Source: CAZJYC01 sp964550165
GTDB lineage: Bacteria; Acidobacteriota; Aminicenantia; Aminicenantales; Aminicenantaceae
Direction: 5' to 3'
DNA: 11,897 nucleotides
Assembly: GCA_964550165.1 (NCBI GenBank)
Contig: CAZJYC010000074.1
Coordinates: 1 to 11,897 of the forward strand
Made by a program: the position numbers and the translations under genes. Shown here piece by piece: positions 1-7,781 of the stretch (within the stretch, counting starts at the first letter, position 1; the number at the start of each line of letters is the position of its first letter). The notes under the pieces are model-generated. The model saw only the letters and a program-made list of their open reading frames with translations, had not been told where the DNA came from and ran no database searches.

Positions 1-28
1 AGTTTTTGTTGAAAGACTTCGCTCCGCT

Positions 29-757
29 TTACTGCATTTTGAACAGAGAATCTTCCAGTCCGGTGTTAAAACTCACCTTTGAGAGAGTGATCTTCAAATA
101 CTCCTGTCCTTCCGTATAGGTGACAATACTGTAGGCTATTATCAGACCATCGACTTTTCTGTAATCAGAAGAATACTGCTCGACTTCAATCTCTCCACCC
201 ATGGCGCTTGCCGTTTTAGCTTTGACCTTATAAGGGAGATAATTTCCAGGATCAACATAGATTGTGGCCTTGAATCCATCGGGAAAAGTTTCTTCGAGAA
301 CCAGATATTCCTTATCCTCAATTTTTTCTTTGCCTTTGTAGACAAAAGATATACCGTATTTTTCTGGATTAAGGATGGAAACCATAGGCATGGAATTTCT
401 CTTGAGTTCTGCTTCCTGGTCTCCGGTTAAAACCTCAGTCGCGCCGGTCTGAAAATTCGTGCCCCAAGCTGTTTGCCCGTCATAAGCCTGAGTGATGACC
501 ATGCCCATCACTTCAACATCCATGCGCCGCTTGTCCGGTTCTTTCTTGTACAGGGTAATGTTGCCGCTAAGACCTTGCTGGACAATATCTATTGTCCCCA
601 AAGCAGTCATGTCCTTGATGCTCTCTAAAGCTACCTTGCCGCCCTGGGCTTCGACCATTTTCTTCAGGATATCCTGAACTGTCTGGCCGGAGCTCGGCAA
701 AACCGCTAAGGTCATGAGAAATAGAGCCAGAAGAGATAGGGAAAGCGCTTTTTTCAT
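29..757 (-). CDS. LolA-like outer membrane lipoprotein-sorting protein (periplasmic)
   Basis: This 242-residue protein starts with a clear Sec signal peptide: Lys-Lys, a Leu-rich core at residues 4-20, and a likely cleavage near SSG-Q at residues 22-25. The mature part opens with an amphipathic helix (about 26-48, DILKKMVEAQGG) and then alternating beta strands rich in Gly, Tyr and Lys. That pattern fits the LolA/LolB-like half-barrel fold that carries lipoproteins or other acyl molecules across the periplasm. An 'ATIYVDPGNYLPYKVKA' strand pair near 164-180 resembles the conserved 'W(V/I)D..t.lP.k' region of this superfamily. The ATG at 757 has a strong Shine-Dalgarno, AAAGGAG (766-772 on the plus strand), 8 bases upstream. 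No ABC partner (LolCDE) lies beside it, so true lipoprotein sorting is not shown. It could equally be one of the many LolA-fold periplasmic proteins of unknown cargo. The fold call is fairly sure and the exact role is not. Confidence 0.72.
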   Translation of the reverse strand: MKKALSLSLLALFLMTLAVLPSSGQTVQDILKKMVEAQGGKVALESIKDMTALGTIDIVQQGLSGNITLYKKEPDKRRMDVEVMGMVITQAYDGQTAWGTNFQTGATEVLTGDQEAELKRNSMPMVSILNPEKYGISFVYKGKEKIEDKEYLVLEETFPDGFKATIYVDPGNYLPYKVKAKTASAMGGEIEVEQYSSDYRKVDGLIIAYSIVTYTEGQEYLKITLSKVSFNTGLEDSLFKMQ

Positions 758-852
758 TGTTTTTTCTCCTTTCTAAAAAGCCTCTGATAAACAGTCCTTA
801 AGAACCAATAAACCTCAAGCTATTTTACGATATTTTTAAGAAAAGGTTCATA

Positions 853-876
853 AATTTTTTTGCTATCAAAAAAATT
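853..876. repeat. Perfect AT-rich inverted repeat between two genes
   Basis: AATTTTTTTG at 853-862 and CAAAAAAATT at 867-876 are exact reverse complements separated by the 4-base loop CTAT. The repeat lies 17 bases past the lipoprotein gene stop and about 95 bases upstream of the LolA-like gene start. It could act as a weak terminator hairpin for the upstream gene or as an AT-rich upstream promoter element for the downstream one. Having one G-C pair per stem argues against a stable terminator. Confidence 0.45.
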
Positions 877-893
877 CAGGTTCTCGGATTATT

Positions 894-1406
894 TTAAAAA
901 AGCTCGGGGAAAATTTTCCTGAGAATCGAGAGGGACTCTGGAAAGAGCTCATCCAGAGTGACATACTGCCATTCGGCATAGCGGATCATCCATTCGCCGT
1001 TTACTTTCTTCAACCGAATTTTCAACCGGTAATTGTCCGTTGAGAGACGAATCAATTTGCGAAAAACCTTGGCTGCCCCGGATGAGAGCGCGACCTCTGT
1101 CTGAATGGAAGCCTCTGGAGGCCTGATGTCCTCGATCCTCGTGCTCAAGAAATTGATGGCAATGCCTTTGTACCGCCGGAAATAGTCGCGAACCATTTCT
1201 TCTGTCTCTTTTTTCCTGCGTCCTTCAAAGTCATGATAATCATCAGCCAGGTGGTTCAAGATACCGCTCACGTCCTTTTTCTCTGCGAAGGAGCCGATGT
1301 CGTTCATCATCTCCATAATTCTGTCTTCATCTGTTTTTGCGCCGCAACAGGCGAAACAGAGAAAGAAGGACAGAGCGATAGCAATTTCCGAAAATTGGCG
1401 CCTCAT
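894..1406 (-). CDS. Small exported lipoprotein with NTF2/SnoaL-like fold, function unknown
   Basis: This 170-residue protein begins with a hydrophobic export signal (residues 7-20, IAIALSFFLCFAC) ending in two cysteines, Cys20 and Cys21, followed by Gly-Ala-Lys. That resembles a lipoprotein signal, although the residues before the cysteine (FAC or CFAC) deviate from the usual L-[AS]-[GA]-C lipobox. The mature part starts with two helices (DEDRIMEMMNDIGSFAEKKD, then ISG-LNHLADDYHDF) and continues with curved strands ending in 'NGEWMIRYAEWQYV'. That helix-helix-strand order with a closing 'G.W.I' strand is typical of nuclear transport factor 2/SnoaL-like proteins. This fold is a small cone-shaped pocket used for many purposes, so no substrate can be named. 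The stop lies 136 bases before the LolA-like gene on the same strand. The start has only a weak Shine-Dalgarno (CAGG). Export is likely, the fold is probable and the function is unknown. Confidence 0.6.
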   Translation of the reverse strand: MRRQFSEIAIALSFFLCFACCGAKTDEDRIMEMMNDIGSFAEKKDVSGILNHLADDYHDFEGRRKKETEEMVRDYFRRYKGIAINFLSTRIEDIRPPEASIQTEVALSSGAAKVFRKLIRLSTDNYRLKIRLKKVNGEWMIRYAEWQYVTLDELFPESLSILRKIFPELF

Positions 1407-1456
1407 AGCCTGATATTAAAAATAACAGGCTCTTCAGGATTTTATCAAGGCAAATT

Positions 1457-1484
1457 TTAATAATGAAAGCATCTTCTTTCTCAA
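1457..1484 (-). promoter_or_regulatory. Candidate sigma70-type promoter of the lipoprotein gene
   Basis: Read on the minus strand, TTGAGA (1479-1484) and TATTAA (1457-1462) are separated by 16 bases. The -35 box matches consensus at 5 of 6 positions and the -10 box at 4 of 6. Transcription would start about 45 bases before the ATG at 1406. This is a plausible but unremarkable match in AT-rich DNA. Confidence 0.3.
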
Positions 1485-1500
1485 TATAAAGTAAGATCTG

Positions 1501-1524
1501 CTGGGGAGCAAAGCGATTCCCCAG
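1501..1524. terminator. Strong hairpin after the tricorn gene, without a U tract
   Basis: CTGGGGA (1501-1507) and TCCCCAG (1518-1524) form a perfect 7-bp GC-rich stem around a 10-base loop, 47 bases past the tricorn homolog stop. Neither strand has a following run of T, so it is not a classical rho-independent terminator. It could be a factor-dependent terminator, an mRNA 3'-end stabiliser, or a stray palindrome. Confidence 0.4.
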
Positions 1525-1571
1525 AAAATTTCAGTTTTGCTGCTGAATAAAGTCTGAAAACCTGGTTCCAG

Positions 1572-4500
1572 CTATTTCGAGCGGTCTGGATAAGCTGGCC
1601 TCTTGGGTTTTTTCGGCGGATTTTTCTCCAGGAGCTCAAGAATAACAGCAATTGCCTTTTCCAGCTGGGGATCTTTTCCGGCAGCCATCTCATGAGGCGC
1701 ATTTTCTACTTCGATATCAGGGTCTACGCCGTGTCCCTCCACATCCCAGTAGCCATCAGGATTCCAAATCGCCAGGTTGGGTGCTGTAATAAAACCGCCG
1801 TCGATGAGCTGGGGATTGCCGCTGATGCCGACCAGACCACCCCAGGTTCTCTTCCCGATGATTGGCCCGAGCTTGGCTCTGCGGAAACAGTAGGGAAAGG
1901 CATCGCCTCCAGATCCGGCCCATTCGTTGATGACCATCACTTTGGGTCCAACATGGCTGAGAATGGGTATGGTGATATCCTGATGCTCCCTTCGGGCCGC
2001 ATAGGCGTAGAGCGGCCGGTTCATCATTTCGATGAATCGGTCTGAAAATTGCCCGCCGCTGTTAAAGCGCTCGTCGATGATCAAGCCATCCAGTTTGTGC
2101 TGGGGAATGAACTGGCGCACCAGTTCGTTCTGGCCAGTGATGCCGGTATCGGGCACATAGATGTATCCGACTCTGCCGTTGGTGGCCATCTCAACTTTCT
2201 TCCGGTTGCTTTCGATCCAGGCAAGGTTGCGAAGCCTGAATTCATTGGAGAGTGGCTTGACCAGGATATCTCGAGCTCCAGCCATGTTTGCGGTTGAGTT
2301 GATGGTCAGGGTCACAACTTCACCGGCAAGTCCCTGGAAGGATGCCCAGATGTCTTTGGAGGTATCCAGCGGCTGACCGTTCACCGCCAGCAGATACTCT
2401 CCTTCCTTGACATCAACGCCAGGCTCACGCAAGGGCGAACGGACCTCTACATCCCAAGGCGCTCCCTCATATATCTTTGTCATGCGAAAGGCATTTTTCT
2501 CCCTGTCCAGTTCGAAATCACAGCCGAGCAGTCCCACTGAGATTCTTCTGGGCTGTTCGATATCTCCGCCGCCGATATAGCTGTGCGAGACATTCAGCTC
2601 CGCAATCATCTCTCCTATGATGTAGTTCAAATCTTCCCTGTCCACAACATGGGGCAGCATGGCTTCATAGCGCTTTTTAATCGCTTTCCAGTCAAGGCCG
2701 TGCATGTTGGGAGCATAAAAGAAGTCTCTTTCGATCCTCCAGGCTTCGTTGAAAATCTGTGTCCACTCCTCTCTGGGATTGATCCAGGTCTGCATCTTGT
2801 TGACTGCGATGGCGCCGTCCCCGACTTTTTTGTTCGGAGCCAGGTCGATAATGCCCCAGGTGTTTCTGCTCCTGTAGAGGACTTTCTTTCCGTCCGCGGA
2901 CAAATCAAAGGTATCGATACCCGGGAGGACCGTTTTCTCCTCCAGCTCCGAAAGGTCAAAATAAGCCAAGGTTCCTGCAGGCACACCGGGCTTTGCCGCG
3001 CCCGCAGCAGGATAGCGGGCATAGACGACTTTCCCTTTGACCGCGCGCAGCGGGCCGACGTTCCCGGCCTCAACCGGAAGCTTGACCACACGTTTTTCAA
3101 TGCCCTTAAAATCGATGCTGATCGGAGCTGGCTTCTCCTCCTTTTTTTCCTCTTTTTCCGGAGCTTTCTCGGGTTTCTTCGTCTTCTCGGCTTTTTCTTT
3201 TTCCGCTTGCTCTTCCTTTTTCTCCTCGACCTTCTCCTCATCACTCTTGGGCGCAAGCGGAGACTCGATATCTTTGCGCAGGGTCACTGCATAAACATCC
3301 GTGGCGTTTGGATAAACCCAGGTATCGTCCATATCTCCATAGATAGGACTGAAAGTGCGGTTGGAATAAAAGAAAATGTACTTTCCTTCAGGGTCAAAGA
3401 CCGGGGAAAAATCTGTGTAATACCCGCTTGTCAACTGATGAGTTTTGCTCTGCTCGACATCGTATACCATGACCGCGGCCTGGCCGTTTTCCATTCTTTT
3501 CGAATAAGCCAGCCAGCGGTTGTCCGGCGACCAGGTGTAATCAGAGATGTAGGTGATCTCATCTTTATCCACAAACTTCGGCTTGCCCTCGGCGACATCA
3601 AGGATATAGAGGCTGCTTGTTTTATCGAGAAAGGCAATCTTCTTGCTGTCCGGAGACCAGACAGGCCCGAAACGATAACATGTGCTTCCCTTTGTGACCT
3701 GCTGCTCCTTGCCCTTGCCGTCGCCGCTGCAGAGGTAAAGCTCATACTCGCCGGTGCGGTCTGAAAAATAAGCAATGTTTTTGCCGTCAGGCGACCAGGC
3801 CGGATATCGCTCGGCCGTGCCTGAAGTATTGGTCAAGTTGCGGACGCTGCCGTGCTTCTCGGGCACGGTGAAAATTTCTCCGCGCGCGCCGAACAAAGCC
3901 CTTTTGCCGCTTGGAGAAAGAGAGAAACTTTCGATAGTCTTCGAGCAGTCCTTGAGCTGGGAGCGAACTTCGGGTAGGTCTGAAGGAACTTTGATCGAAA
4001 CTGGCTTCGATGTTTCGCTCTTCAGGTCGAGAATGTGGAGCTTTCCGCCGTTTTCGAAAATGATGGAATCCGGCCCGATGCTTGGCCACTTGACATCGTA
4101 TTCGGTGAATTTCGTGACCTGTCTTGTTTTTTTGGTCGAGAAATCAAGGGCCCAGATGTTGAGTTTCTTCAGTTCGTCCCGGTCAGAGAGGAAATAGAGT
4201 GTGTTCTGGTGCCACATGGGCAGAGCATCCGTCCCCTCAAAGTCTGTGATTTTCTCGGAAGTATTTTTGAGAAGATCGTAAAGCCACAGGTCGCTGGCGA
4301 GGCCGCCCCTGTACCGTTTCCAAGTGCGAAATTCCCGGGAGATGAATTGAAAGGCCATCCGTTTGCCGTCAGGGCTGAAACTTGCCAGCTCGCCATAGGG
4401 AAGGGGAAGAGTTTCTGGCATGCCGCCTTCAGCCGGCTGTTTGAAGAAGCGGTTGAAGCGGTATGAAGGGCTTTCCATTTGAGAGCGGTAGAGGACATTT

Positions 4501-4877
4501 TTTCCGTCAGGATACCATTCGACAACCAAATCCTGAGCAATATGATGAGTCAGCCTTTTTGGGCTCCCTCCAACTGCAGGCATCAAATAGACGTCAGTGT
4601 TTCCGTCGTAATTGCCGCTAAAAGCAATCCACTGGCCGTCAGGCGAAAACTTGGGAAAGATTTCTTCTCCCTGCGGAGAGCTCAACTGCCGTGCCACTCC
4701 GCCCTCCTTGGGCACAATCCACAGGTCGCCGGCATAGACAAAAACAATCATATCCGCGCTCACATCCGGAAAACGGAGCATGAGCGCATCCGGGACCCTG
4801 ACCTGTTTGGGCTGGGCCAAGGCCAAAAGAGCAGACACAAACAACAGAATTCCCATAAAAATCACCGAGCGTTTCAT
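1572..4877 (-). CDS. Secreted tricorn protease homolog (S41-family C-terminal domain)
   Basis: This 1101-residue protein has a signal peptide (residues 1-22, cut near ALA-QP), so it probably acts in the periplasm or outside the cell, unlike the cytosolic archaeal tricorn. Residues 35-535 form propellers built from TolB/PD40-type repeats, for example FSPDGQWIAF (77-86), WSPDGKNIAY (361-370) and WSPDSKKIAF (407-416). A Lys/Glu-rich linker follows (544-584), then another propeller stretch. Residues 700-770 hold the helical domain with Ser764-His765 (LNVSHSYIG). Residues about 780-875 hold a PDZ-like domain (EYLLAVNGQPLD). The catalytic core has nucleophile Ser989 in NEWAGSGGD and Glu1047 in DVEGHGVDPD. 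The Ser-to-Glu spacing of 58 equals that of Thermoplasma tricorn (Ser965/Glu1023), and Ser764-His765 matches its Ser745-His746. All tetrad residues are therefore present and the enzyme should be active, trimming oligopeptides. The ATG at 4877 has Shine-Dalgarno AAGGAGG (4887-4893) 9 bases upstream. Confidence 0.93.
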   Translation of the reverse strand: MKRSVIFMGILLFVSALLALAQPKQVRVPDALMLRFPDVSADMIVFVYAGDLWIVPKEGGVARQLSSPQGEEIFPKFSPDGQWIAFSGNYDGNTDVYLMPAVGGSPKRLTHHIAQDLVVEWYPDGKNVLYRSQMESPSYRFNRFFKQPAEGGMPETLPLPYGELASFSPDGKRMAFQFISREFRTWKRYRGGLASDLWLYDLLKNTSEKITDFEGTDALPMWHQNTLYFLSDRDELKKLNIWALDFSTKKTRQVTKFTEYDVKWPSIGPDSIIFENGGKLHILDLKSETSKPVSIKVPSDLPEVRSQLKDCSKTIESFSLSPSGKRALFGARGEIFTVPEKHGSVRNLTNTSGTAERYPAWSPDGKNIAYFSDRTGEYELYLCSGDGKGKEQQVTKGSTCYRFGPVWSPDSKKIAFLDKTSSLYILDVAEGKPKFVDKDEITYISDYTWSPDNRWLAYSKRMENGQAAVMVYDVEQSKTHQLTSGYYTDFSPVFDPEGKYIFFYSNRTFSPIYGDMDDTWVYPNATDVYAVTLRKDIESPLAPKSDEEKVEEKKEEQAEKEKAEKTKKPEKAPEKEEKKEEKPAPISIDFKGIEKRVVKLPVEAGNVGPLRAVKGKVVYARYPAAGAAKPGVPAGTLAYFDLSELEEKTVLPGIDTFDLSADGKKVLYRSRNTWGIIDLAPNKKVGDGAIAVNKMQTWINPREEWTQIFNEAWRIERDFFYAPNMHGLDWKAIKKRYEAMLPHVVDREDLNYIIGEMIAELNVSHSYIGGGDIEQPRRISVGLLGCDFELDREKNAFRMTKIYEGAPWDVEVRSPLREPGVDVKEGEYLLAVNGQPLDTSKDIWASFQGLAGEVVTLTINSTANMAGARDILVKPLSNEFRLRNLAWIESNRKKVEMATNGRVGYIYVPDTGITGQNELVRQFIPQHKLDGLIIDERFNSGGQFSDRFIEMMNRPLYAYAARREHQDITIPILSHVGPKVMVINEWAGSGGDAFPYCFRRAKLGPIIGKRTWGGLVGISGNPQLIDGGFITAPNLAIWNPDGYWDVEGHGVDPDIEVENAPHEMAAGKDPQLEKAIAVILELLEKNPPKKPKRPAYPDRSK

Positions 4878-4916
4878 AAAGAGGACCTCCTTGATAAATT
4901 AAGTTCTTATATTGAC

Positions 4917-4930
4917 CGTATAACTATACG
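4917..4930. promoter_or_regulatory. Possible operator palindrome upstream of the tricorn gene
   Basis: CGTATA and TATACG are exact reverse complements around a central AC. The site lies 40 bases before the tricorn ATG, where a repressor or the promoter -10 region could sit. The minus strand reads TATAGT within it, a 5-of-6 match to a -10 box, but no convincing -35 box accompanies it. Only one copy was seen, so operator function is a guess. Confidence 0.25.
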
Positions 4931-5147
4931 AAAAAATTGATATTTAGGTTTCGTTGAAGGCTGCAAAAGAAATAGTTCTCTCAATTCTCTTTCTTTCTGT
5001 GTGAGCGGAAGAGATAAAGGTGACAAAAATGCCTCTCAGAGATGGCCGAAGCGATCATTAAGAGCTTAGATTTCATGAGCTGCTCGCATTTCATTTTTTG
5101 GAGATGGTCAGCCTGTAACCTTTCTCTTTCTTTTCATCTTGCTAACT

Positions 5148-6320
5148 TTAATCCACATAGAGCAGGAAGCCTTTCAGATAATCGCTCTCCGGATGGAAGA
5201 CGCTGACCGGGTGGTCGTAGGCCTGGTGGTGACGCTGCAGGATACGGACGTTTCTCCTGGCTTCTGCGGCAGCTTGAAAGATAACTTTTCGAAACAAAGC
5301 TTCATCGACAAAAAATGAGCAGGAAAAAGTGAGGACCAGGCTTTGAGAAGGAATTTTCTGAAAAACAAGACGGTTGATGTCTTTATAGCCCCGGCAGGCC
5401 CGGACAACATCGGATTTCTTTTTGGCAAAGGCAGGAGGGTCGAGGATAACGAATTCATATGGCAGTTCATGGTCGCGGAGAAACTGAAAGACATCAACCA
5501 TATAAAAATGATTTTTATCTCCCTCAAGACCGTTTATCCTGAGATTTTGTTTGGCTAAGTTGAGGGCCTTTTCTGATGTATCCACCAGGTCGACCTGAAC
5601 GGCTCCTCCGAGCAGAGCGGAGACGGAAAATCCTCCGGTATAAGAAAAACAATCGAGCACACGCTTGCTTGCAGCATGCGAGCGGACGAGCTTTCGCATT
5701 TCGCGCTGGTCGAGGAAAAAGCCTGTTTTCTGCGATTCAACCAGCTCGACAAGAAACCGAACGCCGTTTTCTAAAATCTCGACCGTCTCCACGCTATCGC
5801 CTTTGAGCAGCCCTTCAAAGTCATCCAATCCCTCATCCCTGCGCGAGGGCAGGTTTGATTTTTCGTAAATAGAGCGCGGGTAAAATTTTCTGTCGAGGAT
5901 GTCGGTGAGGAAAGGCTTGAGTCTTTCCATCCCCAAAGTCGTAATTTGAACGACCAGGACATCCGCATAGCGGTCGACAACCAATCCGGGAAGGTTGTCC
6001 CCTTCTCCGTTGACCAGGCGGTAGGCATTTGTCTGCTCGCCAAAGAATTGTTGGCGAAGGGAAAAAGCTTTTCCGAGATTAATCTCCATCGCCTTGAGAG
6101 GAGGAGTTTCGTCAAAGCTGACCATCCTTCCGGCGATGGAGCATTTCTTGTTGAAATAGGCATAGCCCAGATGCTTTTCCTCAGCGCTCTTCACAGCCAG
6201 GATGCTCCCGTTTTCAAAACCACGGGGATAGCTCTTGACGGCGCCTGAAAAAATCCAGTGATGGCGATTCAGGATAGCTTTATCTTTATTCTTGCGAAGG
6301 ATGACGCTTTGATTATTCAT
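5148..6320 (-). CDS. rlmI: 23S rRNA m5C1962 methyltransferase RlmI
   Basis: This 390-residue protein matches the RlmI/YccW family, about 396 residues in E. coli, which uses SAM to methylate C1962 of 23S rRNA. An N-terminal PUA-type RNA-binding domain occupies roughly residues 4-70 (VILRKNKDKAILNRHHWIFSGA). The central region holds NGEGDNLPGLVVDRY (104-118). The Rossmann methyltransferase domain begins near 195 with FFLDQREMR and motif I DCFSYTGGFS (223-232). It continues with acidic D247 after the second strand, motif IV DPPAFAK (294-300), and TFSCS (331-335), whose Cys334 is the expected catalytic cysteine. The end, HPESDYLKGFLLYVD, matches the family's typical end. Its ATG overlaps the stop of the upstream Nudix gene as ATGA (6317-6320), so translation is probably coupled and the two form an operon. 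All key motifs are intact. Confidence 0.92.
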   Translation of the reverse strand: MNNQSVILRKNKDKAILNRHHWIFSGAVKSYPRGFENGSILAVKSAEEKHLGYAYFNKKCSIAGRMVSFDETPPLKAMEINLGKAFSLRQQFFGEQTNAYRLVNGEGDNLPGLVVDRYADVLVVQITTLGMERLKPFLTDILDRKFYPRSIYEKSNLPSRRDEGLDDFEGLLKGDSVETVEILENGVRFLVELVESQKTGFFLDQREMRKLVRSHAASKRVLDCFSYTGGFSVSALLGGAVQVDLVDTSEKALNLAKQNLRINGLEGDKNHFYMVDVFQFLRDHELPYEFVILDPPAFAKKKSDVVRACRGYKDINRLVFQKIPSQSLVLTFSCSFFVDEALFRKVIFQAAAEARRNVRILQRHHQAYDHPVSVFHPESDYLKGFLLYVD

Positions 6321-6721
6321 CTCTTATGACCGAAAAAGCGCAACAATATTTTCACAATCGCCTGATCAGCTTCCGCTAAATCATAATTCTGGAGTTCGGA
6401 TGGCCGCACCCATCTGATTTCCTCATGAGCCGTCGGCCTAAAATCACCGGAGACATGGATGACCCTATAAGCCATGAGTTCGATCAGATTGGGGAATGAT
6501 GAGGAACGGCTCGATCCCATATGCTCTTTCACCTCTGTTTCAATGCCGAATTCCTCAAAAAGCTCTCTTTTGAGGCATTGTTCGGGAGTTTCATCGGTTT
6601 CTATCTTGCCGCCCGGGAATTCCCATTTATGGGCCAACAAATCGCCCTTTTTTCTCCTGGCAATGAGGATTTTTCCGTCTTTCTCTATGACGGCTGCCGT
6701 CACTTTTTGCTTTTTTTTCAT
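6317..6721 (-). CDS. MutT-type Nudix hydrolase (8-oxo-dGTP / nucleotide diphosphatase)
   Basis: This 134-residue protein, the usual size for MutT, hydrolyses nucleoside triphosphates to monophosphates and probably clears oxidised or non-canonical nucleotides from the pool. The Nudix box is complete: starting at Gly38 it fits G-x5-E-x7-R-E-U-x-E-E-x-G-U with Glu44, Arg52, Glu53, Glu56, Glu57 and Gly59, the metal-binding helix. The preceding HKWEFPGGK (31-39) is typical of the 8-oxo-dGTPase/CTP pyrophosphatase branch (MutT, NudG). WVRPSEL (104-110) near the end is the usual W-x-x-x-x-E-L element before the final helix. Substrate preference cannot be read from sequence. It is the first gene of an operon with rlmI, overlapping by 4 bases. 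No clear Shine-Dalgarno precedes the ATG at 6721, and no other standard start lies between it and the upstream in-frame stop. Confidence 0.88.
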   Translation of the reverse strand: MKKKQKVTAAVIEKDGKILIARRKKGDLLAHKWEFPGGKIETDETPEQCLKRELFEEFGIETEVKEHMGSSRSSSFPNLIELMAYRVIHVSGDFRPTAHEEIRWVRPSELQNYDLAEADQAIVKILLRFFGHKR

Positions 6722-6989
6722 CTTAATGATGATAAGCTCAAAAGCCTTATCTTTTCTAAAATTCTAAAGCATCGCTCCGGCTAAGTTGTTCGAAAACACG
6801 CGGGCTTTCTATAATCCGGGCCACATCTCCTCTACTCAGACAAAATGGAAGAGAGTCACTCAAATAAAACCAAAGTCATTGTATCATGGTATCTTTCAAA
6901 ATTAATCAAAAAATTTATTTCTTCATTTGCATAGGCAATTAAGCGGAAATACTCGTAACGCTCGATAAAAAGAAGTAAAATTTTGAAAA

Positions 6990-7679
6990 TTATTCCAGTC
7001 TGTTATGCCAGACGAAGATGTTCGTTTTTTCGATCTGGCCTTCGAGAGTCAGCCAGCCTTCTCTGTCCAGGAGCTTACGCTCAACCGGGTTATGGTAAAC
7101 GATGCGAATTTTCCTGGGATTCCTGGCCAATGTCTCTTTGATATTGTCAATAACGCTTGCCAGGGTCTTGTGCCCAAAGGGATTGAACATGAAAAAGACT
7201 GTGCCATCTTCAGAGATAAACTTCGCTGCGTCTGCATGAATAATTTCTATGGGAGTTCCATTTCTAATCGCTGATTTATCGAGATTTTTCCTGGCGATCT
7301 TGATCAGCTCTTCTACTATTTCTATGCCAATTACTTTTTTTAATCTCTGCGCAGCCAGGAAAAAGACAACCCGGCCTTTGCCGCATCCGAGGTCCACACA
7401 GACATCGTCGCTGTTCAATTTCAAATAATCAACCATTTTCTCCAGTTCATGGTAGGGTGTTGGCTGATAATCATAGCCATCCCTGTATAGGCTTATATTA
7501 TCTTTGTAGTTATAAGGACTGCTCGTTTCAATGCCGTATGTTTCTTCATAAAGAATCTCTCTCGCGGAATCTTCGGCCCGCTTCTTGGCAAAAGAGAGGA
7601 AAACCCTTTTTTTTGAGGTTAGACAGGATTTGATTTTATTTAAGATAGTTAGGGCAGGAGAATCGTCATTCTCACTCAT
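6990..7679 (-). CDS. Orphan class I SAM-dependent methyltransferase
   Basis: This 229-residue soluble protein has a Rossmann-type SAM-binding domain: motif I VDLGCGKG (95-102), acidic Glu120 ending the second strand (VIGIE), and HADAA (148-152) for adenine contact. The strand-4 motif is FMFNPFG (163-169), which resembles the NPPF/DPPY motif of amino-methyltransferases but reads NPFG. The N-terminal 90 residues contain a Lys-rich helical part and a Tyr-rich stretch (YNYKDNISLYRDGYDYQPTPYHEL) that may cap the active site. Substrate is unknown: protein, RNA and small molecules are all possible, and there is no pathway partner next to it. The downstream gap to the Nudix/rlmI operon is about 270 bases, so it is probably transcribed alone. 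A GGAGAG sits 11 bases before the ATG at 7679, a slightly long spacing. The methyltransferase fold is sure and the target is not known. Confidence 0.82.
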   Translation of the reverse strand: MSENDDSPALTILNKIKSCLTSKKRVFLSFAKKRAEDSAREILYEETYGIETSSPYNYKDNISLYRDGYDYQPTPYHELEKMVDYLKLNSDDVCVDLGCGKGRVVFFLAAQRLKKVIGIEIVEELIKIARKNLDKSAIRNGTPIEIIHADAAKFISEDGTVFFMFNPFGHKTLASVIDNIKETLARNPRKIRIVYHNPVERKLLDREGWLTLEGQIEKTNIFVWHNRLE

Positions 7680-7781
7680 GGAGGATCATTCTCTCCTGGA
7701 CATCGTCTTGCACCTGCGCTGCTCATTTCAGAAAAAGGGGTAGCTTTCCGAACCAGCACCTCACGGATTCTTCAAATTATT

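Noticed and set aside
2583..3764. A 393-residue plus-strand reading frame opposite the tricorn gene
   Set aside because: It is a shadow of the tricorn coding strand. Its Leu/Phe-rich stretch is the complement of the Lys/Glu linker and it shows no domain of its own.
5038..5085. tRNA-Ser-like 5' half (CAGAGATGGCCGAAGCG...)
   Set aside because: There is no matching acceptor strand, T-loop (GTTCRA) or anticodon arm downstream, so the likeness is coincidental.
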